Part shown: positions 44,756 to 52,638 of the stretch, piece by piece | Position numbering within the stretch: the stretch's first letter is position 1 | Layout of the letters: each line of letters opens with the position of its first letter | Assembly: GCF_012912105.1 (NCBI RefSeq) | Contig: NZ_QMEA01000026.1 | Coordinates: 1-56,288 of the forward strand | Length of the DNA: 56,288 nt | Direction of reading: 5' to 3' | Source of the DNA: Brasilonema sp. UFV-L1 | GTDB taxonomy: Bacteria > Cyanobacteriota > Cyanobacteriia > Cyanobacteriales > Nostocaceae | Made by a program: the position numbers and the translations under genes | Notes under the pieces: model-generated | The model's database searches: none | Told to the model about the DNA's origin: nothing | Seen by the model: only the letters and a program-made list of their open reading frames with translations

Positions 44756-45004
44756 ATGAAAGAGCAAATAGACAAACATGAGTTTATTTATCCAAAACGA
44801 AGTTACCACGGTCACTTTACGCCAGAGGCTTTTGTATTCAACGCTAACTTACAAGAATTTGCCACACGCGTTAGCTACATTTCTAACTTACAGACTCTTG
44901 GAAAGCTTTCTCCAAAAGACGCTTACCAGCAAATAAGTGAACTCTGGGAACAGTTAAAACAAAGCTATTCAGAACTGGGGATTGATTCAAGCACAGTGAG
45001 TTAG
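44756..45004 (+). CDS. small conserved cyanobacterial protein (DUF7219-like)
   Basis: An 82-residue soluble protein: FIYPKRSYHGHFTPEAFVFN (10-29), LQEFATRVSYISNLQTLGKL and YQQISELWEQLKQSYSELGI. I recall this pattern as a conserved cyanobacterial family (DUF7219), unverified. AGGTGG lies just before the ATG. Probably helical, function unknown. Monocistronic and convergent with the lipoprotein phosphodiesterase gene. Confidence 0.8.
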   Translation: MKEQIDKHEFIYPKRSYHGHFTPEAFVFNANLQEFATRVSYISNLQTLGKLSPKDAYQQISELWEQLKQSYSELGIDSSTVS

Positions 45005-45095
45005 GATTCTACACAATTGAATCTGATTGTGAATACAAATCCCCAAAATATGAGTCAAAAATCGCTGCTAGATAGTGCATGCGTCAAATTTATGA

Positions 45096-46955
45096 TCACA
45101 GTCCAAGGGTACGACCTGGAAATCCAGCAACATCAAAATAGCGAGTTTTTCCTACCGTTTGATACTTGAGGATGGTTTTTAAACCATTAGCAGCGGATGG
45201 AGATTTCAGGGTAAAAGATTTATACTGAACGCTATCAGGTCCATTGACTAGCGCTTCACTTAACACTCGACCAACTAGTTTACCCTGAGTGGACAACTTC
45301 AAATCCAGTATTTTCGCTATGGTGACTGCAACATCTGCGTTACTTGCTGGAGCTAAGTCTTCATAATCTTGTTTAAAATCCGGTCCAATTGCTGCCATCG
45401 TGTTGTAAGTATCTGCACGACTAAAGCTACCGTGTATTCCCTGTCCTTGCTGCAAACCTGTATCGGCTAACTCCGCACCACACGCCGTAGGATTACCGCA
45501 ACCTGTATCGAAGGAACGAAAGTTTATTAAGATGGAAGGCTTGGGGGTACGTGCTGCGCCTCGAAGAGCGATCGCATCCATTGGTAAAGTTCCAGGAATT
45601 TTTCCCAAAGCATCATCCACAAAGATACCGCTGATATAATCTTGCTTCAGCAGCAGATTTATAATTTTTTGAGCAGTCGCTTTTTTGTTTACTGTATTAG
45701 GTAAATAGAGTAAATCAGAACCGCCATTAGCAGCGACAATAACATCTGGCTTTTTAGGGTCTTTTCCAATAAAGCTATTTCTAGAAAACTGTCCTTTAGT
45801 TGGATCTACAGTTGCATTGTTGTTATCTGGATCAAACAGAGACAGTTTCAACTCTTGTGCAATATCAATCGCCACAAAACCAGGTGGGATAAAGCCTTTT
45901 GGTACTTCTGGGTAAGAAAGCGTTGCTGAATAACTAGTTTTACTCTCCTTACTAGTAGTTGAAAATCCGTGGTCAGCAGTCAAGAATATATTTGTGCTTG
46001 CTTCTAAACCTAAATCTTTTAATGCAGTGCGAATTTGAGTCAGGTTCTTGTCAACATTTTGGCGGGCTGCTTGCACTGTAGGACCATTAATACCAGGAAC
46101 AAGCTGGTTGAGGCTATCACCGTGATTATGCTGTGTACCATCTGGGTCACGAGACCAGAAAACCAGCACAAAAGGTTTTTGCCGTCGCTTGAACAGTGGT
46201 AGGATGACCTTAGTCGTCACATCAGCAAAATATTGCTGCTGAGTTGTATTGGCAACTTTAGTACCAGGAGTCTTGCTATCACCAGCTTTACCATTGTCAC
46301 CTCGTGAAGGTGCTGCTGTTGGTAATGAATTTTTGGTAAGCAATTCAGTGATTTCAGAACTCAGGGAAATACCTGTAGGTGTACCAGTAGCGTCATCAAA
46401 AATGATAGTTGGTTCATCCTTTTGCAAAGTAATATCTTGAATTAAAACAGGTCCGATTTTGCCGATAGCAGCAGTGCTGAAACCAGCTTTTCTTGCAGCT
46501 TCTAGAAGAGTTTGTTCGTTGAGATAGTTAGCACCAAACTGTTTGTTCACTTCTTGGAGAACAGCATTGTTTTCTAGGAAGGGGACAAGGCTGTTTTTGG
46601 CACTTTTGACTGGGGCGTTGACTTGGATAGTATTGCTAAAGTCACCTGTATCGCCTAAATAATGACCGGTGGCGATCGCCGAAGCATTAGCAGTCGTAAA
46701 AGTCGGAAACAAAGAGTGACTATTGGTAAACTTGACACCCCGTTCCCGTATCTCATTCATAATTGGGGTATCGGTAGCATTTATCGAAGTCGGACGCAGC
46801 CCATCTGCAACGAAAATGACCATATTATGTTGTGTCGCTTGCTGTTGTGTTGTTTGCCCAGAGCGTTTTCCAGGCGATGCTGTACACGCTACGATAACTG
46901 CTATAACGAAAAGGGTTAGGAATACCCAGCGGTAACCGTGTGTAAAAAACCGCAT
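45096..46955 (-). CDS. lipoprotein alkaline-phosphatase-superfamily phosphodiesterase
   Basis: A 619-residue secreted enzyme of the type I phosphodiesterase/nucleotide pyrophosphatase branch. A membrane-targeting N-terminus ends in a lipobox (FVIAVIVACTAS), predicting a lipid-anchored protein. Metal and catalytic motifs: NMVIFVADGLRPTSI (first aspartate), FPTFTTANASAIATGHYLG with the nucleophile threonine, FWSRDPDGTQHNHGD and LTADHGFS. I start at ATG 46955 (MRFFTHGYRWVFL); the frame extends to 47009. Such enzymes cleave phosphodiesters or nucleotides and may help recover phosphate; the exact substrate is unknown. Confidence 0.88.
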   Translation of the reverse strand: MRFFTHGYRWVFLTLFVIAVIVACTASPGKRSGQTTQQQATQHNMVIFVADGLRPTSINATDTPIMNEIRERGVKFTNSHSLFPTFTTANASAIATGHYLGDTGDFSNTIQVNAPVKSAKNSLVPFLENNAVLQEVNKQFGANYLNEQTLLEAARKAGFSTAAIGKIGPVLIQDITLQKDEPTIIFDDATGTPTGISLSSEITELLTKNSLPTAAPSRGDNGKAGDSKTPGTKVANTTQQQYFADVTTKVILPLFKRRQKPFVLVFWSRDPDGTQHNHGDSLNQLVPGINGPTVQAARQNVDKNLTQIRTALKDLGLEASTNIFLTADHGFSTTSKESKTSYSATLSYPEVPKGFIPPGFVAIDIAQELKLSLFDPDNNNATVDPTKGQFSRNSFIGKDPKKPDVIVAANGGSDLLYLPNTVNKKATAQKIINLLLKQDYISGIFVDDALGKIPGTLPMDAIALRGAARTPKPSILINFRSFDTGCGNPTACGAELADTGLQQGQGIHGSFSRADTYNTMAAIGPDFKQDYEDLAPASNADVAVTIAKILDLKLSTQGKLVGRVLSEALVNGPDSVQYKSFTLKSPSAANGLKTILKYQTVGKTRYFDVAGFPGRTLGL

Positions 46956-47056
46956 AAACTTCCGGATATGAGGACACCAAGATTGTATTACTAGAAGGTT
47001 AAATTTCAATCTTTAGGTGTACGTCAAACGGCTGAATAATATTATGTGCGGATATT

Positions 47057-47152
47057 GTCATTGCGAGCGGAGCGCTAGCGAAGTGAAGCAATCTCCCCCT
47101 CACGCTAAATCTTTGAGATTGCTTCGCTCCATTACATTCCGCTCGCAATGAC
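47057..47152. repeat. 96-bp palindromic GTCATTGCGAG element
   Basis: The element begins GTCATTGCGAGCGGA and ends TCCGCTCGCAATGAC, exact reverse complements over 15 bases, with gaagcaatctc / gagattgcttc as an inner pair. It can fold into one long hairpin. It sits between two genes transcribed the same way. Confidence 0.8.
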
Positions 47153-47187
47153 GAGTAGTAAATGATTAACCAAACTTGATATCATCT

Positions 47188-49563
47188 CTAGATTTGAGCA
47201 AACCACCGTCGAATCAACTCTACTTGGAAGCGAAAGCCGTCCTCAACTTCCTCAATAAACTCGCGTTGCAACAGTAGTTTAAAAGCGCTTTCCGATACAT
47301 CAGGAAGTTTTTTTAATATAGTTATTTTATTGAATATTGCCCCTTCTCCTTGTGCTGCCAAGTATTTCAGGATAGCTAACCCCGCAGCGTCAACCTGGTT
47401 ATTTTGAATATCTGCAAAAAAGAAACCACTACTACTCAAAGCTTCTGGAACCGCAGCTTCCACATCTGCTAAAGTTGCCAATCGTCGCACTGAGGGGTCT
47501 TGCTCATTTTTGAGAACGACAATTTCACCACACAGTAATTGTACGAGGAATGGGTGACAGCGGGTAAGTTGCAGCACTCGCTCCACGGCTTCTGGTTCAT
47601 AGCGTAGGGTAAAATCTTTGACAGGGCGTTCAATGAGTTGACGGGCTTCGTCTTCTTTCAGGTAGCTGATATGCACGACTTGGACGTTGATGAGGTAACT
47701 AGCCCAGCGCTGATATTCTTCAATAGTATGCGAGCCAGCAATTAATATCTTAAACTTGGGACGATGTTGGATGAGATTACGCAGCATTCCTAAAACATCT
47801 TGCTCATCAAAGCGCCCTTTGGAAATGGCGCTATCGAGTACCTCGAATTCGTCTAGGGAAAGCAGTGCTGTATTATCCTGTAACGCTTCTTCTACTTTAT
47901 CTAACCATTCATTAAAGCAGGTGAAAGGGTCTTTTTCTAAATCTTCCCGTGTCAAGGATGGTAAAGTTAAAGCGCTTTGCCGTTTGGCTGATGTTATCAT
48001 TCCTCTGGCGAGATTGTAGAGAAAACCTGCATTGTCACTTGCTGATGACGGTGCGCCTTGCAAGTCAACAAACATGGGGATGATGCTATTGGGTAGCAGG
48101 CGTCCCAGGTTGTTTAGCAGGGAAGTTTTACCCATGCGCCGCTGTCCGTAGAGTAGCAGAGGTGGACGACGGCGGTCTAAAATTAATTGCTCAATGCGCG
48201 TGCCGATATGATTGCGTCCGGTGAAGATTGCTTGCTCTAGTGTCAGGGGAACGCCGGTAATATAAGGTGAGTCAATTTCTTTGCGAAGTTCGGTGGCTTT
48301 AGCGAGTACCTCTTTATAGTTGCCAATTATCTGACGCCAACTTTGGGCGATGGGGTAGAAGCGGGGGGCATATTTATTGCTAGTGCGAGCTAAGTTTTGC
48401 AACTGTGCATCTAAACTGTCAACAACAGCCCTGAGTGCTAGACGCTGGTTGTAAGAACTTTGCTGATTTAAAGCCGCGTCCACATCCCCGCTGATGCGAG
48501 TGAAGATGTTTAGTAGGGCGGTAACTGGGCTTTTAAGTTCACCAACTATTAGTTTTTGGTGAATGTCACGGATGGCTTCTATATCATTACAGCGTTCTAA
48601 ACTGCGTGCATCCAGTTCAATCTGTACTACCTTCTGGGCTCCTGGAATTGCCCAGTGGCGGCTATGACTCAGGTAATCAATAGCAGCTTGTCCCTCAACT
48701 GCGTTACGCTCAGCTACTAATATTAGGTGCTTGTCCAAGCCAATTAGAGGAAGAAATTGCCACTCATCCCAAAAAGCAGAATGATAGCGCAATCGACTTG
48801 GATCAGTGCCTGTAAGTGCTTTGTCCAATAGATAGAGCAGAGTATTCCATATCGTTAGGAAGGGGTAGAGCACCACAGGTCGCCATAAGTTTATAGTGGT
48901 TCCCATTATGCTAATAAACATCACACCCCATACCATGCCGAACACCAGGTTTCCCACCATGCCGAACACCACGCTCCCCAATATGCCCAAAACCACACCT
49001 CCCACCGTGCCGAACACCAGGCTCAACGCCACGCCAAAGACCACGCCCACCGCGACACCCCACGCCATGTTCCATGCCATATCGAACACGATGCCTGCCG
49101 CTACGCCTGCTGCCATGCCGAACGTCACACCCAAATTCACACCACACCCTACGCCCCACGCCACATCCCACACCACGCTGAACACCAGAGCCCAAGCGAC
49201 GCTCACCACCACACCAACCAACACACTGACCACCACACTGAACACTGCTCTCCCCACCACACGAACTGCTATACTTTCTGCTGACTCACCCCATCCCCAC
49301 AGCACCACGCTTCGGGTTAAATTAGTCAGGATAGGCAAGACAATGAATCCTTGTATCAGCAGCTGCCATAGCTTCTGATTCCGCCAGTCTAAAGGGTTGT
49401 AAGAGTCGGGGTCTAGAGCAGGGTCAATGTTGACTAAGTGATTCCGCAATGCTGTGGGGCGGAAGAATAGCCAGAACAGCAGTTGCAAGCTACCCAGTAT
49501 CAAGTTGGGGTGCTGCTGGGGTGCATCGGTGTAGATTTTGGAGTAGTCGATGGTGGGTGTCAT
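47188..49563 (-). CDS. STAND ATPase with glycine-repeat membrane domain
   Basis: A 791-residue protein. Residues ~22-90 hold hydrophobic helices (LQLLFWLFFRPTALRN). Residues ~105-217 are a run of V/F/A/W-rich tetrads with glycine at nearly every fourth position (FGMAAGVAAGIVFDMAW, GVAVGVVFGVALSLVFG), as in glycine-zipper helices that can pack into pores. A linker (~260-440) leads to a STAND/AAA ATPase with FTGRNHIG, Walker A GQRRMGKT (473-480) and Walker B LLSLDE (567-572), then a winged-helix-like end (FLVQLLCGEIVVL). The architecture fits a nucleotide-switched membrane effector, which is inference. It is the first gene of an accessory island; its 5' end borders two palindromic repeats. Confidence 0.85.
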   Translation of the reverse strand: MTPTIDYSKIYTDAPQQHPNLILGSLQLLFWLFFRPTALRNHLVNIDPALDPDSYNPLDWRNQKLWQLLIQGFIVLPILTNLTRSVVLWGWGESAESIAVRVVGRAVFSVVVSVLVGVVVSVAWALVFSVVWDVAWGVGCGVNLGVTFGMAAGVAAGIVFDMAWNMAWGVAVGVVFGVALSLVFGTVGGVVLGILGSVVFGMVGNLVFGMVWGVMFISIMGTTINLWRPVVLYPFLTIWNTLLYLLDKALTGTDPSRLRYHSAFWDEWQFLPLIGLDKHLILVAERNAVEGQAAIDYLSHSRHWAIPGAQKVVQIELDARSLERCNDIEAIRDIHQKLIVGELKSPVTALLNIFTRISGDVDAALNQQSSYNQRLALRAVVDSLDAQLQNLARTSNKYAPRFYPIAQSWRQIIGNYKEVLAKATELRKEIDSPYITGVPLTLEQAIFTGRNHIGTRIEQLILDRRRPPLLLYGQRRMGKTSLLNNLGRLLPNSIIPMFVDLQGAPSSASDNAGFLYNLARGMITSAKRQSALTLPSLTREDLEKDPFTCFNEWLDKVEEALQDNTALLSLDEFEVLDSAISKGRFDEQDVLGMLRNLIQHRPKFKILIAGSHTIEEYQRWASYLINVQVVHISYLKEDEARQLIERPVKDFTLRYEPEAVERVLQLTRCHPFLVQLLCGEIVVLKNEQDPSVRRLATLADVEAAVPEALSSSGFFFADIQNNQVDAAGLAILKYLAAQGEGAIFNKITILKKLPDVSESAFKLLLQREFIEEVEDGFRFQVELIRRWFAQI

Positions 49564-49585
49564 TAGGAATTAAAACTAAATTTAT

Positions 49586-49736
49586 GTCATTGCGAACGCA
49601 CCGCTAGCGCAGTGAAGCAATCTCCCCTGACGCCAAATCTTTGAGATTGCTTCCCGCCACGCCTATGGCTGACGCCACGGCTATCGCCGAACGGCTCGCG
49701 GCTTCGGCTCACCCACTTTGTTGCACTCGCAATGAT
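49586..49736. repeat. palindromic GTCATTGCGAA element with a GC-rich insert
   Basis: Begins GTCATTGCGAACGCACC and ends ACTCGCAATGAT. It has the inner gaagcaatctc / gagattgcttc pair, but the right arm is split by about 60 bp of GC-rich repeat (ggctgacgccacggctatcgcc). It belongs to the same type as 47057-47152. Confidence 0.7.
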
Positions 49737-49748
49737 AAAACAGAGTAT

Positions 49749-49873
49749 GTCATTGCGAACGCAGCGCTAGCGTAGTGAAGCAATCTCCCCTAACGCCAAA
49801 TCTTTGGGATTGCTTCCCGCCACGCCTGCGGCTCGCGGCTTCGGCTCACCCATTGCATTCCGCTCGCAATGAC
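49749..49873. repeat. palindromic GTCATTGCGAA element, second copy
   Basis: Begins GTCATTGCGAACGCAGCG and ends TTCCGCTCGCAATGAC, with the same inner pair and a shorter GC-rich insert (cacgcctgcggctcgcgg). It lies 12 bp after the preceding copy, a tandem arrangement. Confidence 0.7.
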
Positions 49874-49884
49874 ACTGTGTGACT

Positions 49885-50172
49885 TTATAATTCATCATAT
49901 AAATCTTTCCATTCTTGATTAAGACTATTGACTAAATCAATCTTCTTTTGCCTAGAACCAGCTTTAATCTGTTTTTCTCTACTAATTGCTGTCGAGGCAT
50001 CTTCAAATATCTCATAGTAAACTAATTTAGTAATATTGTATTTTTTCGTAAATCCTTCTATTGATTTTGATTTGTGTTCGTAAACTCTCCTTTGTAAGTC
50101 GTTAGTCACCCCTGTGTAAAGCACGGTGTTATAATGATTCGTCATTATATACAAATAGTATTGTTTGTTCAT
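49885..50172 (-). CDS. GIY-YIG domain protein (UPF0213/YhbQ type)
   Basis: A 95-residue single-domain protein. YYLYIM (residues 5-10) stands for GIY and LYTGVTNDLQRRVYEHK (18-34) holds the YIG-like strand and the catalytic arginine; EKQIKAGSRQKKIDLV is the usual end of this small subfamily. The frame runs upstream to 50367, but that part translates palindromic repeats (LRAKRSEAKQSQ), so the start is ATG 50172. Small GIY-YIG proteins are structure-specific nucleases of unclear role. It lies among repeats, which makes horizontal acquisition plausible. Confidence 0.88.
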   Translation of the reverse strand: MNKQYYLYIMTNHYNTVLYTGVTNDLQRRVYEHKSKSIEGFTKKYNITKLVYYEIFEDASTAISREKQIKAGSRQKKIDLVNSLNQEWKDLYDEL

Positions 50173-50196
50173 TTTTAATAATTTATTGATAGATGC

Positions 50197-50336
50197 GTGA
50201 CGAAATCTAGAATTTGAGATTGCTTCGCTACACTTCGTTGCGATCACAATGACATTTTCTATTTCGTCGTTAGTGACGAAATCTAGGATTTGAGATTGCT
50301 TCGCTTCACTTCGTTTCGCTCGCAATGACATTTTCT
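50197..50336. repeat. two half-palindrome repeats before the GIY-YIG gene
   Basis: Two direct copies of about 64 bp, each starting gtgacgaaatctag and ending aatgacattttct (50197-50260 and 50273-50336), each with ttgagattgcttcgct inside. They are single arms of the GTCATTGCGAG-type palindrome. Confidence 0.7.
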
Positions 50337-50363
50337 CTGTCATATAATGAATATAACAAGATA

Positions 50364-50978
50364 TCATTGCTCATCCAATTGCAATTCACACTGTTGAAAA
50401 ACATAATTAACCGCTGCAAACAGCCGCTCTAAATCCTGAATTGTATAAAAAGTTTTATTTTGTGTAAAAATATCTAAACTCAGCTTGCCGAACTGCCAGA
50501 CTGCCCCATTAGAAACAATTCCAAAGATAGTTTGTTCTGGCTCATTATTCAGCCGTTGTACTGCCAACATTTCTGCTAAACACTGACCCCAACCTTCAGT
50601 AAAATCGCTTTCTTTCTTCGCCTCAACTAAAACAAAATATGGCTTGTCAAAAACTACTGTCCCAAGGGGAGAGCGCTTTGCCACTATGTAATCAGGAACC
50701 CCGCATAATTTCTCATCATAAATCAATGTTTGATGACTCCAGAGAAGAAAGTTACTCCGGTAAGCTTTCCAAACTTCTTTTAAAATCGGATAAATGATAT
50801 TCTCACAAATAGCTATTTCTGAATTATCAAAAACACCTTCATTAAAAATTAAATCTAATTCTTGACGAAAAATATCACTGATTAAAAATTCTGTCTCAAC
50901 AATAAAATTATCCCGCACATACTTAATTTGAAATTCTTTGGCAACAGCGCCAATACTCTTGTAGCTACTAAAAGGCAT
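50364..50978 (-). CDS. PD-(D/E)XK nuclease-like protein
   Basis: A 204-residue soluble protein with a clear PD-(D/E)XK core: PD95-96 in CGVPDYIVAK and E119-A-K121 in VLVEAKKE, followed by WGQCLAEMLAVQRLN, a helix typical of restriction-endonuclease-like folds. Related cyanobacterial proteins are annotated only as nuclease-like. The start ATG 50978 has AGAGGTGA eight bases ahead; the longer frame to 51017 overlaps the upstream gene. It begins four bases after the stop of the HTH-AAA gene, so the two are one transcription unit and probably an ATPase-nuclease pair. Confidence 0.85.
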   Translation of the reverse strand: MPFSSYKSIGAVAKEFQIKYVRDNFIVETEFLISDIFRQELDLIFNEGVFDNSEIAICENIIYPILKEVWKAYRSNFLLWSHQTLIYDEKLCGVPDYIVAKRSPLGTVVFDKPYFVLVEAKKESDFTEGWGQCLAEMLAVQRLNNEPEQTIFGIVSNGAVWQFGKLSLDIFTQNKTFYTIQDLERLFAAVNYVFQQCELQLDEQ

Positions 50979-50982
50979 TTTT

Positions 50983-52086
50983 TCACCTCTGTGTTTGTGC
51001 TTCCAACAAATGAGCAAATGGCTCTATCTGTCGTAACCCTTCCTCGCGCCAATTCTCATCAGTCTCCCCATCTTCTAGATTAAACAATCTTTCCCGACAA
51101 AGAATTTGCAGCAAGAGTGGTAAGCATTGACTTTGTTGTAAAATCCACTCTACATCTTCCTCAGCGAAAGTAATAGGCGAACTCGCTATCAATTCCCGTG
51201 CTTCTGCCTCAGTCAGCGCTCCCAAAGTTGCGGTATAACCGAAAATATTGAAGAAAGGCGAACTATGCCCTGTATTGCGAGCAAGTTCAATGGGTGATTC
51301 GTGGGTTGCTAAGATAAAAGCCAGATTTCCCCTTGTGTGGTTCGTCGCCAACGAACGCAAACACTCCCAAAACTCATCATCTAATTCCGGACAGCGTTTC
51401 AACCCAACGCCAATTTCATCAAGTAAGATGACTGTGGGGGAATGTAGATTATCGCTGACTATATCCATGAAGTAATCCAAATTACAAAGCGTTGGCACTT
51501 TTAAACTCAGGCATTCTAGGATATAGCTCAATAACCTTTCTCTGCTTGCCATACGCGGATCTTGGAAGTCTACGAATATCCACTTGTAATTTTCTGGATG
51601 CGGTAGCCAGTCGTACTTTTGTGCTGCACGCAACTGTTCTGGTGGAGTGGTAGTGATGTTTTTCAGGTAGTGCAGCAGAGAAGTTTTGCCAATGCGCCGC
51701 TTACCGATAATTGCAGCGTTTTGTAGGGGATGGCGTTTGAGTAAATCGAACAGGCGCTTGAGTTCTTTTTGTCGTCCGAAAAAGTGGCGAGGATGAGTGA
51801 TGGATGAACCAGTGATGAAAGGTGAGGTTTCCTCAAGGGTTGTGCTTGAGTTGAGTTGAGTGTCTGATTCTTTATGCGCAATTTCTTGCCAATTTAGCTC
51901 TAATTTCCGGCAAATTTCTACAAAATACTGGTAATCAACGGGTTTGCTACCAAGAAAATTTTTGACGGTGGATAGAGATATCCCCAGATCATCAGCTAAA
52001 GCTTTCTGGCTGGGATAGCTGTTACGCTGAAGAGATGATTTAACTTTTTGCTGGTACTCTTGGGCAACTTTAAGCGATCGCGCCAT
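50983..52086 (-). CDS. HTH-AAA (STAND-type) ATPase
   Basis: A 367-residue protein. Residues ~25-72 hold an N-terminal helix-turn-helix (SQKALADDLGISLSTVKNFL) of the type found on cyanobacterial AAA/NB-ARC conflict proteins. A linker leads to HFFGRQKELKRLF and an AAA ATPase: Walker A IGKRRIGKTSLL (about 127-138) and Walker B VILLDEIG (about 219-226), then a sensor-like ATHESP. There is no C-terminal repeat domain. The start is ATG 52086 (GTG 52089 just before is possible). The nuclease gene follows four bases after its stop. The HTH may bind nucleic acid or mediate protein contacts. Confidence 0.87.
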   Translation of the reverse strand: MARSLKVAQEYQQKVKSSLQRNSYPSQKALADDLGISLSTVKNFLGSKPVDYQYFVEICRKLELNWQEIAHKESDTQLNSSTTLEETSPFITGSSITHPRHFFGRQKELKRLFDLLKRHPLQNAAIIGKRRIGKTSLLHYLKNITTTPPEQLRAAQKYDWLPHPENYKWIFVDFQDPRMASRERLLSYILECLSLKVPTLCNLDYFMDIVSDNLHSPTVILLDEIGVGLKRCPELDDEFWECLRSLATNHTRGNLAFILATHESPIELARNTGHSSPFFNIFGYTATLGALTEAEARELIASSPITFAEEDVEWILQQSQCLPLLLQILCRERLFNLEDGETDENWREEGLRQIEPFAHLLEAQTQR

Positions 52087-52223
52087 CACTTATCATTACA
52101 AAACTATTTTGAGTATATCAACCTCCAGTCAACGATAAGTCAGCCACAACTCAATGATTTCCCAACCAGGATGTCGTCTCCTGACAGATTTTAATGAAAT
52201 TGTAGAGTTGACAAAGACGACAA

Positions 52224-52532
52224 ATGTACGATCAGCAAATTCAAAAAATGATGTCTGAAGAACTCTTTAGTATTTATCGCCAGCAACGGCTGCAAGATCG
52301 TAAAGCATTCAATCTCGCTTACAGTTTAACAATCCTCGGTGCGATAATTGGTATTGCAAGTGTTGTACTACTATTGTCTGGAAAAGTTTCCGAAGGAGCA
52401 TTTACTGCTACCGCAGGGGGTATGTATACATTTGTTAGTACCTCATGGCGAAAAATGACTAAAGATACTGATGACAGCTTGGAAAAGGTTGCAAGGGCGC
52501 TAGAAGACAAGTTAACAAAAACGAACCGCTAA
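52224..52532 (+). CDS. small two-helix membrane protein, TRADD-N-associated-domain-like
   Basis: A 102-residue protein with a charged N-terminal helix (MMSEELFSIYRQQRLQDRKA), two hydrophobic segments (about residues 31-51, AYSLTILGAIIGIASVVLLL, and 58-73, FTATAGGMYTFVSTSW) and a charged C-terminal helix. It resembles the TRADD-N-associated membrane domain seen in predicted bacterial conflict systems, a call from memory. It is divergent from the HTH-AAA gene with a 137-bp gap, so the two may share regulation. It could be the membrane effector of that system. Confidence 0.7.
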   Translation: MYDQQIQKMMSEELFSIYRQQRLQDRKAFNLAYSLTILGAIIGIASVVLLLSGKVSEGAFTATAGGMYTFVSTSWRKMTKDTDDSLEKVARALEDKLTKTNR

Positions 52533-52638
52533 GACGCCAAGAACGCCAAGAAATCTTAGCGACGCCAGATACCTACGGAGGGAAACCCTCCTGCAGTACT
52601 GGCTCGTCTTGGCGTCGTCTTGGCGTGAGGAAAATCTC
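52533..52638. repeat. intergenic inverted repeat with GC-rich insert
   Basis: aagacgccaagaacgccaag after the stop codon and cgtcttggcgtcgtcttggcg at about 52607-52625 are inverted arms around a GC-rich piece (ggagggaaaccctcctgcag, itself palindromic: GGAGGG...CCCTCC). The hairpin lies between convergent genes and could end transcription both ways. Confidence 0.6.

Noticed and set aside
48896-49378. 160-codon plus-strand frame rich in T, P, N and M
   Set aside because: It is the antisense of the 12-bp-periodic glycine-repeat region; openness comes from the repeat period.
50173-50367. N-terminal extension of the GIY-YIG frame
   Set aside because: It translates the palindromic repeats (LRAKRSEAKQSQ); the domain starts at the later ATG.
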